64,000 nucleotides of DNA, from NCBI GenBank assembly GCA_910585525.1, contig CAJUFR010000006.1, positions 1 to 64,000 of the forward strand, in the 5' to 3' direction. The notes under the pieces are model-generated. The model did not search any database. It was not told the origin of the DNA and saw only the letters and a program-made list of their open reading frames with translations. Positions 16,666 through 24,824 of the stretch are shown here, piece by piece (the stretch's first letter is position 1; every line of letters starts with the position of its first letter). The position numbers and the translations under genes are program-made. The stretch comes from an uncultured Angelakisella sp. (GTDB taxonomy: Bacteria; Bacillota; Clostridia; Oscillospirales; Ruminococcaceae).

Positions 16666-16693
16666 ATTATACACCTTAAAAAGGAAAGTGCAA
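16666..16693 (-). promoter_or_regulatory. Promoter of the NagA-like gene
   Basis: Minus strand: TTGCAC (16693-16688), 16-base spacer, TATAAT (16671-16666). The leader would be about 140 bases. The plus-strand epimerase-like gene diverges from this region without an obvious promoter of its own. Confidence 0.7.
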
Positions 16694-16775
16694 GGAAGAA
16701 GGACGAAAAGAGAGCCTTTTTTGGAGAACGCGGCCCATCCGGGGGGTGATGGCCGGGAAAGGACGGTGCGCCTCG

Positions 16776-17657
16776 ATGATGCTTTCGATGGAAAACAACC
16801 GGTTCCGGGTGGACGTGGAGATGGTGGGGGCGGAACTCATCTCCATCCTGGACAAGGCCAACCGGCGGGAATACCTGTGGCAGGGGGACCCGGCGGTGTG
16901 GGCCCACCGGGCGCCGGTGCTGTTCCCCGCCTGCGGCCCCCTGGAGGGCGGCGCCCTTTCCACCCAGGGGCGGTCCTACCCCATGGAGCCCGGCGGCTTC
17001 GCCATGCGGCTGCGGCACAAGCTGGTCTGCCAGGATAACGGCCTCATCTGTATGCGGCTGGAGAGCACCCCGGAGACCGAGGCCCTTTACCCCTACCGCT
17101 TCGCTGTCAAAACCACCTACGCCCTGAAGGAGAACCGTGTCTCCAGCCGGATGAAGGTGCTGAACTACGGCAAACGGACCATGTACTTCCGGTGCGGCTT
17201 CCTCACCGCCTTCCAGTGCCCCTTTGTCCCGGGGACCACGGCGGAAGACTATGCGGTGCGGCTGGAGCAGCCGGAGGCGCTGACCCTGCTGGAGCGCCGG
17301 GAGGACGGGCTCCTCACCCGCCAGACCCGGATGTGGGAGCCGGAGCGGGGGGTCATCCCCCTGCGCTCCGGGGCGCTGGACGGGGGGCTGCTGCTGAAGG
17401 AGCCCACCAGCCAGTACCTGCAATACAGCTGCGGCTCCACCGGGGAATACGTGCGGGTCTACCTGCGGGGGGCGCCCTACGCCTACCTGCGGACCGCCCC
17501 GGCCCAGGAGCGGCAGATGCTCTGCGTCGGCAGTTGCCACGGCACCCCGGACTTCGCCGGGGCCGCTGCCCCCTGGGAACAGCGAGAGAACGTCATCGCC
17601 TTGGGGTCGATGGAGGAATACTATGCCCACCAGACCATCGAGATCGGGACAGTGTGA
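16776..17657 (+). CDS. Aldose 1-epimerase (galactose mutarotase-like) family protein
   Basis: About 293 residues with the mutarotase-like beta-sandwich pattern: MENNRFRVDVEMVGAELISILDK at the start, WAHRAPVLFPACGPL, the central FRCGFLTAFQCPF and a C-terminal PWEQRENVIALGSMEEY. The catalytic His/Glu pair of true mutarotases is replaced or not identifiable; FRCG stands where GHxxFN usually lies. It likely binds a sugar. Starts at 16746 (GTG), 16749 or 16779 are also possible. A converging terminator follows. Confidence 0.7.
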   Translation: MMLSMENNRFRVDVEMVGAELISILDKANRREYLWQGDPAVWAHRAPVLFPACGPLEGGALSTQGRSYPMEPGGFAMRLRHKLVCQDNGLICMRLESTPETEALYPYRFAVKTTYALKENRVSSRMKVLNYGKRTMYFRCGFLTAFQCPFVPGTTAEDYAVRLEQPEALTLLERREDGLLTRQTRMWEPERGVIPLRSGALDGGLLLKEPTSQYLQYSCGSTGEYVRVYLRGAPYAYLRTAPAQERQMLCVGSCHGTPDFAGAAAPWEQRENVIALGSMEEYYAHQTIEIGTV

Positions 17658-17669
17658 CAAACATACAAT

Positions 17670-17721
17670 AAAAAGCCCCCCGCCCGGGAAAGCCGTTTCG
17701 GCCGTCCCGGCGGGGGGCTTT
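17670..17721. terminator. Bidirectional terminator between the epimerase-like gene and the REC-synthetase gene
   Basis: A long hairpin (GCCCCCCGCCCGGGA with TCCCGGCGGGGGGC) is flanked by A5 on the left, giving a T5 tract on the minus strand, and by CTTTC on the right. It is a good terminator for the minus-strand gene and a weaker one for the plus strand. Confidence 0.8.
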
Positions 17722-17727
17722 CAGGTC

Positions 17728-18810
17728 CTAAAACGGGATCTCCCGGTTTTGGTAGATCTGGTCCCGTATCTGCTGCATCTGGTAGTCCAGCGTCTCGATG
17801 GAATCGGCGCAGGCCTTTAACTGGCGGCTGATCTCGGTGGCGTGGGCCACGTCCCGCTTGTACTTTAGCTTGTGCTCCAGGCTGGCCCAGAAGTCCATGG
17901 CGATGGTGCGGAACTGCACCTCCACCTTCATCTGCTTCTTCTCCCGGGAGAGGAAGATGGGCACCTCCAGGATCAGGTGGAGGCTGCGGTAGCCGTTGGG
18001 CTTGGGGTTTTTGATATAGTCCTTCTCCCGCACCAGGGTGATGTCGTCCTGCATGGTGATCAGTTCCGCCAGGCGGTAGATGTCGTCGGGGAAGGAGCAG
18101 ATGACCCGCAGACCCGCCACGTCGGCAAGGTTCTCCTGGATGCTCTCCACCGTGATGGGCAGCCCCCGGCGGCCCAGCTTCTCGTAGATGCTGCTGATGG
18201 ACTTGAGGCGGCTTTTGATGGATTCGAAGGGGTTGCGCTTGTAGGCCTGGGAAAACTCGGTGTTCAGCACCTTCAGCCGGGTCTCCATCTCCATGATGGC
18301 CGCCTCGTATTCCATCATCAGGCGGTTGAAGGACTCGGACGCCTTCAGCTGCTCCGCCTGTATCTGGATGATCTGCTTCTGCTTTTTCAGCGCCTCCGCC
18401 TGCTCCTCCACCGTCTGCTCCAGGTGCCGCTTGTAGGCGAAGAGGGTGATGGAGTTCTTCACCCGGTTTTTGACGATGGAACTCTCAAAGGGCTTGTGGA
18501 TGAAGTCGGAGACCCCCAGCTGGAAGCACCGCGTCTCCACGTCGGGGGAGTATTCGCCGCTGATGATGAGCACCGGTATCTTGGGCAGCCAGCCCCGGCG
18601 GCCCATCTCCTCCAGCACGGCGAAGCCGTCCATCCGGGGCATGTTCAGGTCCAGCAGCAGCGCCGCCGTGTTCCGGGCGTCGGCGTCCAGCTTCTCCAGG
18701 GCCTGGGCGCCGTCCTCCGCCGTGTCCACCAGGTACTCCTCCGCCAGAACATCGTGGAGCAGCTCTCGGTTCAACTCCGCGTCATCCACCACCAATATCT
18801 TCTGCAACAT
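17728..18810 (-). CDS. Response regulator receiver domain fused to a RelA/SpoT-type (p)ppGpp synthetase domain
   Basis: 360 residues. Residues 1-122 form a receiver domain: D9/D10, phosphoacceptor D54 in LLLDLNMPRMDG, S84 and K106 in HKPFES. A coiled coil spans about 125-185. Residues ~190-320 are a small-alarmone-synthetase-type domain: KSRLKSISSIYEKL, the catalytic D230 in LADVAGLRVICSF, KPNGYRSLH (270-278) and E297 in VEVQFRT. Every key synthetase residue I can check is kept, and no hydrolase (HD) domain is present. Phosphorelay control of alarmone synthesis is inferred. No kinase gene lies nearby. It has its own promoter and a 5'-terminal hairpin. Confidence 0.9.
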   Translation of the reverse strand: MLQKILVVDDAELNRELLHDVLAEEYLVDTAEDGAQALEKLDADARNTAALLLDLNMPRMDGFAVLEEMGRRGWLPKIPVLIISGEYSPDVETRCFQLGVSDFIHKPFESSIVKNRVKNSITLFAYKRHLEQTVEEQAEALKKQKQIIQIQAEQLKASESFNRLMMEYEAAIMEMETRLKVLNTEFSQAYKRNPFESIKSRLKSISSIYEKLGRRGLPITVESIQENLADVAGLRVICSFPDDIYRLAELITMQDDITLVREKDYIKNPKPNGYRSLHLILEVPIFLSREKKQMKVEVQFRTIAMDFWASLEHKLKYKRDVAHATEISRQLKACADSIETLDYQMQQIRDQIYQNREIPF

Positions 18811-18871
18811 CGGTCCACCCCTTTTGATCCGCCGGGAAGCCATTGGGCCAGCATCCGCCATCGTTTGATTC

Positions 18872-18906
18872 GGAAGGGACGCCGCCGGGCCCGGGACGTC
18901 CCTTCC
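18872..18906 (-). promoter_or_regulatory. 5'-terminal hairpin in the leader of the REC-synthetase mRNA
   Basis: Ten-base perfect inverted repeats (18872-18881 and 18897-18906; GGAAGGGACG with CGTCCCTTCC) enclose 15 bases. The predicted transcription start falls at the first base of this stem, so the mRNA would begin with a stable stem-loop that could protect it. Confidence 0.55.
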
Positions 18907-18911
18907 TGACT

Positions 18912-18941
18912 ATTGTAACACGATTCGACGGCCCCTGCCAA
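18912..18941 (-). promoter_or_regulatory. Promoter of the REC-synthetase gene
   Basis: Minus strand: TTGGCA (18941-18936), 18-base spacer, TACAAT (18917-18912) with an extended TGT just before the -10. Confidence 0.65.
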
Positions 18942-18958
18942 GTCCCTTGGGGGGAAAA

Positions 18959-19369
18959 TCACGCCGCCTTTTTGCGGATGTCCAGCAGGATGAGCACCAG
19001 GCTCACCCCCATCAGGATGTGGCCGATACCAGAGACACCGGAGAGAGAGGCGTCCATCCCCCGGCTGAGGGCGGTGCCCCACACCTGGGTAAGGCCCCGG
19101 GCCAGCAGCCCCAGGGCGGTGATGTTCAGCCCCGCCTGGTAGGTCACCACCGCCTTGGCGGCGCGGCTGCCGGAGAAGGAAAGGCTCTTTTCCGCCAGCA
19201 TCAGCAGCAGGAAGAAGAACATCCCCAGCAGGAAGTAGTGGGTGTGCACCACCGAGAGGGTGGTCTTGCCGGTAAACTGCTGGAACTTGGTGAACTCCCG
19301 GTAGAACACCCCGCCGGCCATGGCCGCCAGGGCGTAGGCCAGGGCATAGTTGGCGTAACGCTTGGTCAT
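18959..19369 (-). CDS. DUF2871 four-helix membrane protein
   Basis: 136 residues with four predicted membrane segments (about 8-28, 42-60, 73-92, 110-130). The sequence ALAAMAGGVFYREFTKFQQFTGKT followed by VHTHYFLLGMFFFLL and GTALSRGMDASLSGVSGIGHILMGV is the characteristic DUF2871 pattern. Function unknown. It is the last gene of a TetR-led operon. Confidence 0.85.
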   Translation of the reverse strand: MTKRYANYALAYALAAMAGGVFYREFTKFQQFTGKTTLSVVHTHYFLLGMFFFLLLMLAEKSLSFSGSRAAKAVVTYQAGLNITALGLLARGLTQVWGTALSRGMDASLSGVSGIGHILMGVSLVLILLDIRKKAA

Positions 19370-19402
19370 TTTCTTGTTCCTCCTTAAAGCCTATTTAGGC
19401 TC

Positions 19403-20074
19403 TTATCCTTTCTGTTCCCGCCGCCAAAGCCGGCGGCAGATGACGATGATCCAGACATAGGCCATGGTCTTTGGGATCATCAGCACCCCCACCGCCGGCA
19501 AAACGCCGCTGAACAGCACCACCGGCAGGTAGAACCCGAAGGAGAGCCCCACCGCCAGGGGGATGTGCCGGAAGGTCCGGTCCCCGGTCTCCTTCCCCTT
19601 TTGGGCAAAGATGTAGATAATCAGCACCCCCATCGCCGCAAAGGGCAGGTTGCGCAGCACCCCGAACAGCAGCGGCTGGCGGTAGGTGAGCCACTGGTTC
19701 TGGGGCAGCAGGCAAAGGGCGACACGCATCGCCGCCAGCCCCCAGACAGCCGCCGTCAGCACCCGCCGCTCCCCCGCCCGGTAGTAGTCCCGCCAGATGT
19801 AGTAGAGCAGCAGGTAAAAGACGGTCATGGTGATGGAGGTGACGAACTTGCCAAACCCCAGGGCGGCGGCGTTGGCCTCCAGGCCGGTGGTCCAAAGGGC
19901 CCAGCACCGGGGCACCAGGTGGAAGGAATCCCCCGCCCCCAAAAGGAAGGTCATCCACCCCGCCTTTTTCACCAGGGGGCCTTCCCCCCGCAGGAGCATG
20001 GTCACCCCCGTGAGGATGGCAAAGCCCAGATAAAACACATCGAATATCGTTTCCGCGATGGCTTGCGGCATCAA
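19403..20074 (-). CDS. Multi-spanning membrane protein of unknown function
   Basis: 223 residues with about seven hydrophobic segments (8-26, 35-50, 70-95, 105-122, 135-155, 165-190, 195-212). No transporter signature or charged transport motif is evident. It lies between a TetR regulator and the DUF2871 gene, 14 and 33 bases apart, so the three form one transcription unit; many TetR neighbours are membrane proteins exporting the ligand, but that is only an inference here. Confidence 0.6.
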   Translation of the reverse strand: MMPQAIAETIFDVFYLGFAILTGVTMLLRGEGPLVKKAGWMTFLLGAGDSFHLVPRCWALWTTGLEANAAALGFGKFVTSITMTVFYLLLYYIWRDYYRAGERRVLTAAVWGLAAMRVALCLLPQNQWLTYRQPLLFGVLRNLPFAAMGVLIIYIFAQKGKETGDRTFRHIPLAVGLSFGFYLPVVLFSGVLPAVGVLMIPKTMAYVWIIVICRRLWRREQKG

Positions 20075-20088
20075 AACAAACCCCTTTC

Positions 20089-20640
20089 CTATTTATATAG
20101 CATCCGTTCCGCCACCGCCACCAGCAGGGCGGGGGAATCCGCCCGTACCCGCAGCAGCGTCACCAGTTCCCGGGTCAGCAGGCCCGCCACCGCCTCCCGG
20201 GTCAGCACCGGGCTCCAGCTGTCCGGGGGTATCTCCCGGTCCTCCTCCAGCATCCCCAGGATGATGCCCGCCAGCTGCCGCTGGGCGGCGGCCATCCGGG
20301 CGGGGCCGGCGGCCCCCGACCCTCCCAGGTGGCCCATCAGCCGGCCGCCGGGGGCGTCCATCTGCCTGCGCAGCAGCCGGAACACCTCCCCCAGCCGGTC
20401 AGAGACCCGCCCCGGGGGGATGGCGGTCTCTAGTTCCCCCAGGGCCTCCCGCCAGCAGTCCTCGGTAAGGGCCAGCAGCAGTTCGTCCTTGCCGGAAAAA
20501 TAATTGTAAACGGTGCCGGTGGCCACCCCCGCCCGGCGGGCGATATCCCGGATGTTGATGGCCTCCGGCCCCTGCTCTTCGGCCACCTCCCGGGCCAGTC
20601 CCAGCAGGGTGTCCCGCAGGGTGTCGTCCTTTTTCCTCAT
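20089..20640 (-). CDS. TetR/AcrR family transcriptional regulator
   Basis: 183 residues from ATG 20640 (GGAAGGGGAAGGG upstream). The N-terminal helix-turn-helix is IRDIARRAGVATGTVYNYFSGKDELLLAL (residues ~32-60); the C-terminal helices form a ligand and dimerisation domain. A 20-base perfect palindrome sits between its promoter and start, so autoregulation is very likely. The upstream in-frame TTG would place the start almost at the promoter and is not needed. Confidence 0.9.
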   Translation of the reverse strand: MRKKDDTLRDTLLGLAREVAEEQGPEAINIRDIARRAGVATGTVYNYFSGKDELLLALTEDCWREALGELETAIPPGRVSDRLGEVFRLLRRQMDAPGGRLMGHLGGSGAAGPARMAAAQRQLAGIILGMLEEDREIPPDSWSPVLTREAVAGLLTRELVTLLRVRADSPALLVAVAERMLYK

Positions 20641-20663
20641 CCCTTCCCCTTCCTTTTTCAAAT

Positions 20664-20683
20664 TAAATGAACATGTTCATTTA
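20664..20683. promoter_or_regulatory. 20-bp perfect palindromic operator for the TetR regulator
   Basis: The palindrome is centred on GAACATGTTC and spans 20664-20683, immediately downstream of the -10 element at the expected transcription start. A TetR dimer bound there would block initiation. Confidence 0.8.
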
Positions 20684-20684
20684 T

Positions 20685-20713
20685 ATCCTATCAGCTTCCA
20701 GGCGGTTTGTCAA
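20685..20713 (-). promoter_or_regulatory. Promoter of the TetR operon
   Basis: Minus strand: TTGACA (20713-20708), 17-base spacer, TAGGAT (20690-20685). The operator covers the start site. Confidence 0.7.
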
Positions 20714-20817
20714 CCGCTTTGGGACAGCCTTGTTTCACTTGGCCGTGATACCAGCCAAAAATACCAATTCTATCTAATTTACCCTCCAAAATACGGACTA
20801 ATTGACGAAAATGAGGA

Positions 20818-20846
20818 TTGACACCGCCGGAAAAGCACATTAAAAT
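20818..20846 (+). promoter_or_regulatory. Promoter of the nucleoside-uptake operon
   Basis: TTGACA (20818-20823), 17-base spacer, TAAAAT (20841-20846). The ~85-base leader that follows contains small hairpins (GTACA/TGTAC and GGGCC/GGCCC) before AAAGGGAG and the start codon. Confidence 0.8.
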
Positions 20847-20936
20847 AGTTACAAGTACATAGAGTGCGGATACCCCGCCCTCCCGTGTACCAAAGACTGG
20901 GCCCTTGGGCCCGTAACGTGAAAGGGAGAAATCAAA

Positions 20937-22076
20937 ATGAAAAAGTATCTTTCTGTCCTGCTGGCCGCCCTGATGGTGCTCGCCATCATGGCTGGCTGCG
21001 GCGGCAACGGTGGTTCCTCCACCCCCGCCCCTGCCCCCTCCGGTGACAACAGCACCCCCGCCCCCGAGGGCACCAAGGTCTGGAATGTCGCCAACATCGT
21101 CAACGGCAACCTGGGCGACAAGTCCTTCTTCGACTCCTGCGAAGCCGGTCTGAAGAAGCTCCAGGACGACGGTCTCATCAAGTACAAGACCTTTGAACTG
21201 GGCGCCACCGACGCCGACCAGCCCAAGTGGGTCTCCACCCTGGACGAACTGTCCGCCGACGGCAGCTACGACCTCATCGTCTGCGGCACCTACCAGATGG
21301 ACGCCTACCTGAACGAGTGCGCCGCCAAGTACCCCGACCAGAAGTACTTCATCTACGACGCCGAAGTGGCCCAGCCCAACGTGGCCAGCATCACCTTCAA
21401 GCAGAACGACCTGGGTTACCTGGTGGGTACCGCTGCCGCCCTCATGACCTCCTCCAGCATGGAGAAGATCAATTCCGAGAAGGTCATCGGCTTTGTCGGC
21501 GGCGAGGATGGCCCCGTCATCAACGACTTCCTGGTGGGCTTCATCCAGGGCGCCCAGGCTGCTGACCCCGAGGTGAAGATCGATAGCCAGTATGTCGGTA
21601 ACTTCTACGACACCGGCCGCGGCAAGGAGATCGCCAACGTCATGGTCAACAACAAGTGCGACGTTATCTGGGGCGTTGCCGGCGGCGCCGGCAACGGGGC
21701 GGCTGAAGCCGCCGCCGAGCACAACGTCTGGTTCATCGGCGTTGACTCCGACCAGGAGGCCACCTTCTCCGCTTCCCAGCCCCAGATGGCCGCTGCGACC
21801 ATCTTCTCCGGCCTGAAGAACTGCGGCGACGGCGTCATCTACATGCTGAACAAGCTGAACGACGGCACCATCGAGTGGGGCAAGACCACCCAGCTGGGTA
21901 TCGCCGAGGGCGGCGTTGGCCTGACCAACGGCGGCAACTTCCAGAAGCTCCCCGACGACATCAAGAAGGCCCTGGACGATGTGGCCCCCAAGGTCACCTC
22001 CGGCGAGATCAAGGTGGACACCGCTTTCGACGAGTCCTTTGACGTTAAGGGTCTCCGTGATTCCGTCCGTCCCTAA
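20937..22076 (+). CDS. BMP-family substrate-binding lipoprotein (nucleoside ABC importer)
   Basis: 379 residues with a lipoprotein signal peptide ending in AIMAGC (lipidated C21), a Pro/Ala/Ser linker to about residue 45, then a BMP/Med-family periplasmic-binding fold: NLGDKSFFDSCEAGL, GVAGGAGNGAAEAA and FIGVDSDQ are typical. It should capture nucleosides outside the membrane and deliver them to the permeases encoded next. Codon use is strikingly biased to GCC/AAG/GAC, as in highly expressed genes. A terminator-like hairpin follows, so it can be made in excess of the transporter. Confidence 0.9.
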   Translation: MKKYLSVLLAALMVLAIMAGCGGNGGSSTPAPAPSGDNSTPAPEGTKVWNVANIVNGNLGDKSFFDSCEAGLKKLQDDGLIKYKTFELGATDADQPKWVSTLDELSADGSYDLIVCGTYQMDAYLNECAAKYPDQKYFIYDAEVAQPNVASITFKQNDLGYLVGTAAALMTSSSMEKINSEKVIGFVGGEDGPVINDFLVGFIQGAQAADPEVKIDSQYVGNFYDTGRGKEIANVMVNNKCDVIWGVAGGAGNGAAEAAAEHNVWFIGVDSDQEATFSASQPQMAAATIFSGLKNCGDGVIYMLNKLNDGTIEWGKTTQLGIAEGGVGLTNGGNFQKLPDDIKKALDDVAPKVTSGEIKVDTAFDESFDVKGLRDSVRP

Positions 22077-22113
22077 ACACGGGCGGGGCGAATAATCCTT
22101 TGGCATGATCTGC

Positions 22114-22147
22114 AAGGGGGGAGCTGTAGCTGCGGCTCCCCCTTTTT
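22114..22147 (+). terminator. Intrinsic terminator/attenuator between lipoprotein and transporter genes
   Basis: GGGGGGAGC / GGCTCCCCC hairpin followed by TTTTT, inside an operon. It probably lets only part of the transcription pass to the ATPase and permeases, matching the common need for more binding protein than transporter. Confidence 0.75.
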
Positions 22148-22180
22148 AAAAATCACGACAGCTTGAGAGGAGGAAATCGT

Positions 22181-23740
22181 ATGGCGGATACCAATGTTGC
22201 CGTCTTGATGAAGGGCATCACCAAGGTCTATCCCAACGGCATCGCCGCCAACCAAGGGGTGGATTTCTCGGTAAAAAAGGGGGAGATCCACGCCCTGATG
22301 GGTGAGAACGGCGCGGGTAAATCCACCCTGATGAAGATGCTCTTCGGCCTGGAGCAGCCCACCGAAGGGGAGATCGTCATCAACGGGGAGAAGGTGAGCC
22401 TCACCTCCCCCACCGTGGCCATCTCCAAGGGCATCGGCATGGTGCACCAGCACTTCATGCTGGTCCCCAGCCTGACGGTGGCGGAAAACATCGTGCTGGG
22501 GATGGAGCCCACCAAGGGGATGTTCATCAACTACACCGAAGCGGTGCGCATCACCGAGGAGTTCTCCAAAAAGTATAACCTCCATGTGGAGCCCCACGCC
22601 AAGGTGATGGATATCCCCGTTGGCATGAAGCAGAAGGTGGAGATCCTCAAGGCCCTGGTGCGGGGCGCCAAGATCCTCATCCTGGACGAGCCCACCGCCG
22701 TCCTCACCAGCCAGGAGACCGCCGAACTGTTCAAGGAACTGATCCACTTTAAGGAGCAGGGACATACCATCATCTTCATCTCCCACAAGCTGAAGGAGAT
22801 CAAGCAGATCACCGACCGCATGACCATCATGCGGGCCGGCAAGTCCATGGGCGTCTTTAACACCGCCGACGTGTCGGAGCAGGATATCTCCCGCCTGATG
22901 GTGGGCCGGGACGTGGTGCTGAAGGTAGAAAAGGAAAAGGCGCAGCCCACCGATACCGTCCTCAAGGTGGAGGACGTCCACTACGAAAACGAGTACGGCA
23001 AAAAGATGCTGAACGGCGTCTCCTTCTCGGTGCGCAAGGGGGAGATACTGGGCATCGCCGGTGTGGAGGGCAACGGCCAGCGGGAACTGGTGAGCATGCT
23101 CTTCGATATGGTCCCCCCCGATTCCGGCACCATCACGGTGGAGGGACAGAACGTCACCGGGGCGGGACAGTCCCGCATCCGCAGCATGGGGGTCTCCCAC
23201 ATCCCGGAGGACCGGATGACCTACGGCGCCGCCGGCACCGCCTCCATCGAGGAGAACCTTATCTCCGACCGGTTCGACAAGCCGGCCTTCAACAAAGGCA
23301 TCCTCTTTGACATGGACGCCATCCACAAGACCAGCGACCAGCTGATCCAGGACTACCTCATCCTCTGCCGCAGCGGCAAGCAGCAGGTGAAGATGCTCTC
23401 CGGCGGCAACATCCAGAAGGTGGTGGTGGCCCGGGAGTTCTCCTGCGACCCCAAGCTGATCATCGCCGACCAGCCCACCCGCGGCATCGACGTCGGCGCC
23501 ACCGAGTTCATCCGCCGCAAGCTGGTGGAACTGAGCCGTGAGGGGGCCGCCGTGCTGCTGGTCTCCGCCGACCTCAACGAGGTGATGGAGCTTTCCGACA
23601 GCCTGATGGTATTCTGCGGCGGCGAGATCGTCGCCTACTTCGAGGACACCTCTACCCTGACCGACGAGGAGATGGGCGAATACATGCTTGGCCTCAAGCG
23701 TCAGTCCCCCGAGGAGATAAGGAGGGTCATCCATGCATAA
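22181..23740 (+). CDS. Nucleoside ABC importer ATPase (two ABC domains, NupO/YufO-like)
   Basis: 519 residues from ATG 22181 with GAGAGGAGG upstream. The first ABC domain has Walker A GENGAGKST (41-49), Q-loop MVHQHFM and Walker B ILILDEPTAVLT; the second has a degenerate A-loop GVEGNGQRE, then LSGGNIQKVVVAREF and IIADQPTRGIDVGA. This tandem layout, with a weak second ATP site, is standard for sugar and nucleoside importers of the RbsA/NupO type. It ends inside the next gene (8-base overlap). Confidence 0.92.
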   Translation: MADTNVAVLMKGITKVYPNGIAANQGVDFSVKKGEIHALMGENGAGKSTLMKMLFGLEQPTEGEIVINGEKVSLTSPTVAISKGIGMVHQHFMLVPSLTVAENIVLGMEPTKGMFINYTEAVRITEEFSKKYNLHVEPHAKVMDIPVGMKQKVEILKALVRGAKILILDEPTAVLTSQETAELFKELIHFKEQGHTIIFISHKLKEIKQITDRMTIMRAGKSMGVFNTADVSEQDISRLMVGRDVVLKVEKEKAQPTDTVLKVEDVHYENEYGKKMLNGVSFSVRKGEILGIAGVEGNGQRELVSMLFDMVPPDSGTITVEGQNVTGAGQSRIRSMGVSHIPEDRMTYGAAGTASIEENLISDRFDKPAFNKGILFDMDAIHKTSDQLIQDYLILCRSGKQQVKMLSGGNIQKVVVAREFSCDPKLIIADQPTRGIDVGATEFIRRKLVELSREGAAVLLVSADLNEVMELSDSLMVFCGGEIVAYFEDTSTLTDEEMGEYMLGLKRQSPEEIRRVIHA

Positions 23741-24824
23741 GAATCTGAAATTCGAGATCGTCCGCGGGGCCGCCTCCATCCTGCTGGCCCTGGCGGTGGC
23801 CATGATCTTTATCTTCATCATCAGCGACGTCCCCTTCGAGGCGCTGTATAACCTCATCATCGGGCCGTTCACCAAACTCCGGTACCTCTGGATCATCCTG
23901 GAGCGGATGATCCCCATCATCTTCACCGGCCTTGGCGTCTGCGTCATGTTCCAGGCCAACCAGTTCAACCTGGCGGGGGAGGGCACCCTCTTCTTCGGCG
24001 GCCTGGTGGCGGCGGCGGTGGCCATCTACCTGCCCATGCCCCCCGTCCTCCATGTCATCGTGGCTATCGTCATCGCCTCAGTGGTGGCTGCGGCTACCAT
24101 GCTCATCCCCGCCCTCCTCAAGACCAAGCTGGGGGCCAGCGAGATGGTCTCCTCCCTGATGCTCAACTACATCCTGCTCCAGCTGGGGGTCTACATCCTC
24201 AACTGGCATATGGCGGACCGGACCCAGGGCGCCACCATGTCCCACCAGTTCCTGGACACCGCCCGCATCCCCATCCTGGTGCAGCGCAGCAACCTCAGCT
24301 GGGGCATCGTCATCGCCCTGATCATGACGGTACTGGTCTACCTGTTCATGTACCGCACCAAGTGGGGCTACGCCATCCGCATGGTGGGCCAGAACCAGAG
24401 TTTTGCCAAATACTCCGGCATCAAGGTGGCCGCCACCATCATCCTCTGCCAGGTCATCGGCGGCCTGCTCTCCGGCATGGGTGGCGCCGTGGAGATCCTG
24501 GGCTACTTTGACCGCTTCAAGTGGCGGCAGCTGCCCGGCTACGGCTGGGACGGCGTCACCATCGCCATCCTTGCCAAGAACAACCCCCTCTTCATCCCCC
24601 TGGCCGCCTTCTTCATGTCCTACCTCAAGCAGGGCTGCAACCTGATGCAGCTGAACACCGACGTCCCCGCCGAGATGCTGAGCATCATCCAGGCGGTGAT
24701 CTTCCTGTTCTTTGCCGCCGAGCAGTTCCTGAGCAAGTACCGCCAGAAGCTGGTGGTCAAGAGCGCCAAGGAGGAGATCGCGGAAAAGAAAGCCGCGGGC
24801 GAGCAGAAAGGAGCTGAGGCGTAA
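23733..24824 (+). CDS. Nucleoside ABC importer permease 1 (NupP/YufP-like)
   Basis: 363 residues, about eight to ten membrane segments, of the BPD_transp_2 family. GEGTLFFGGLVAAAVAIYL and GASEMVSSLMLNYI are typical, and the cytoplasmic coupling region NQSFAKYSGIKVA matches the family. A charged C-terminal tail (EEIAEKKAAGEQKGAEA) extends into the cytoplasm. The start overlaps the ATPase by 8 bases and its stop overlaps the second permease (TAATG). Confidence 0.9.
   Translation: MHKNLKFEIVRGAASILLALAVAMIFIFIISDVPFEALYNLIIGPFTKLRYLWIILERMIPIIFTGLGVCVMFQANQFNLAGEGTLFFGGLVAAAVAIYLPMPPVLHVIVAIVIASVVAAATMLIPALLKTKLGASEMVSSLMLNYILLQLGVYILNWHMADRTQGATMSHQFLDTARIPILVQRSNLSWGIVIALIMTVLVYLFMYRTKWGYAIRMVGQNQSFAKYSGIKVAATIILCQVIGGLLSGMGGAVEILGYFDRFKWRQLPGYGWDGVTIAILAKNNPLFIPLAAFFMSYLKQGCNLMQLNTDVPAEMLSIIQAVIFLFFAAEQFLSKYRQKLVVKSAKEEIAEKKAAGEQKGAEA

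Noticed and set aside
20847..20936. Purine or other riboswitch in the leader of the nucleoside operon
   Set aside because: GTTAC/GTAAC could close a three-way junction, but the 5' arm lies before the predicted transcription start, and the conserved core bases of the purine riboswitch are absent. Only ordinary short hairpins remain.
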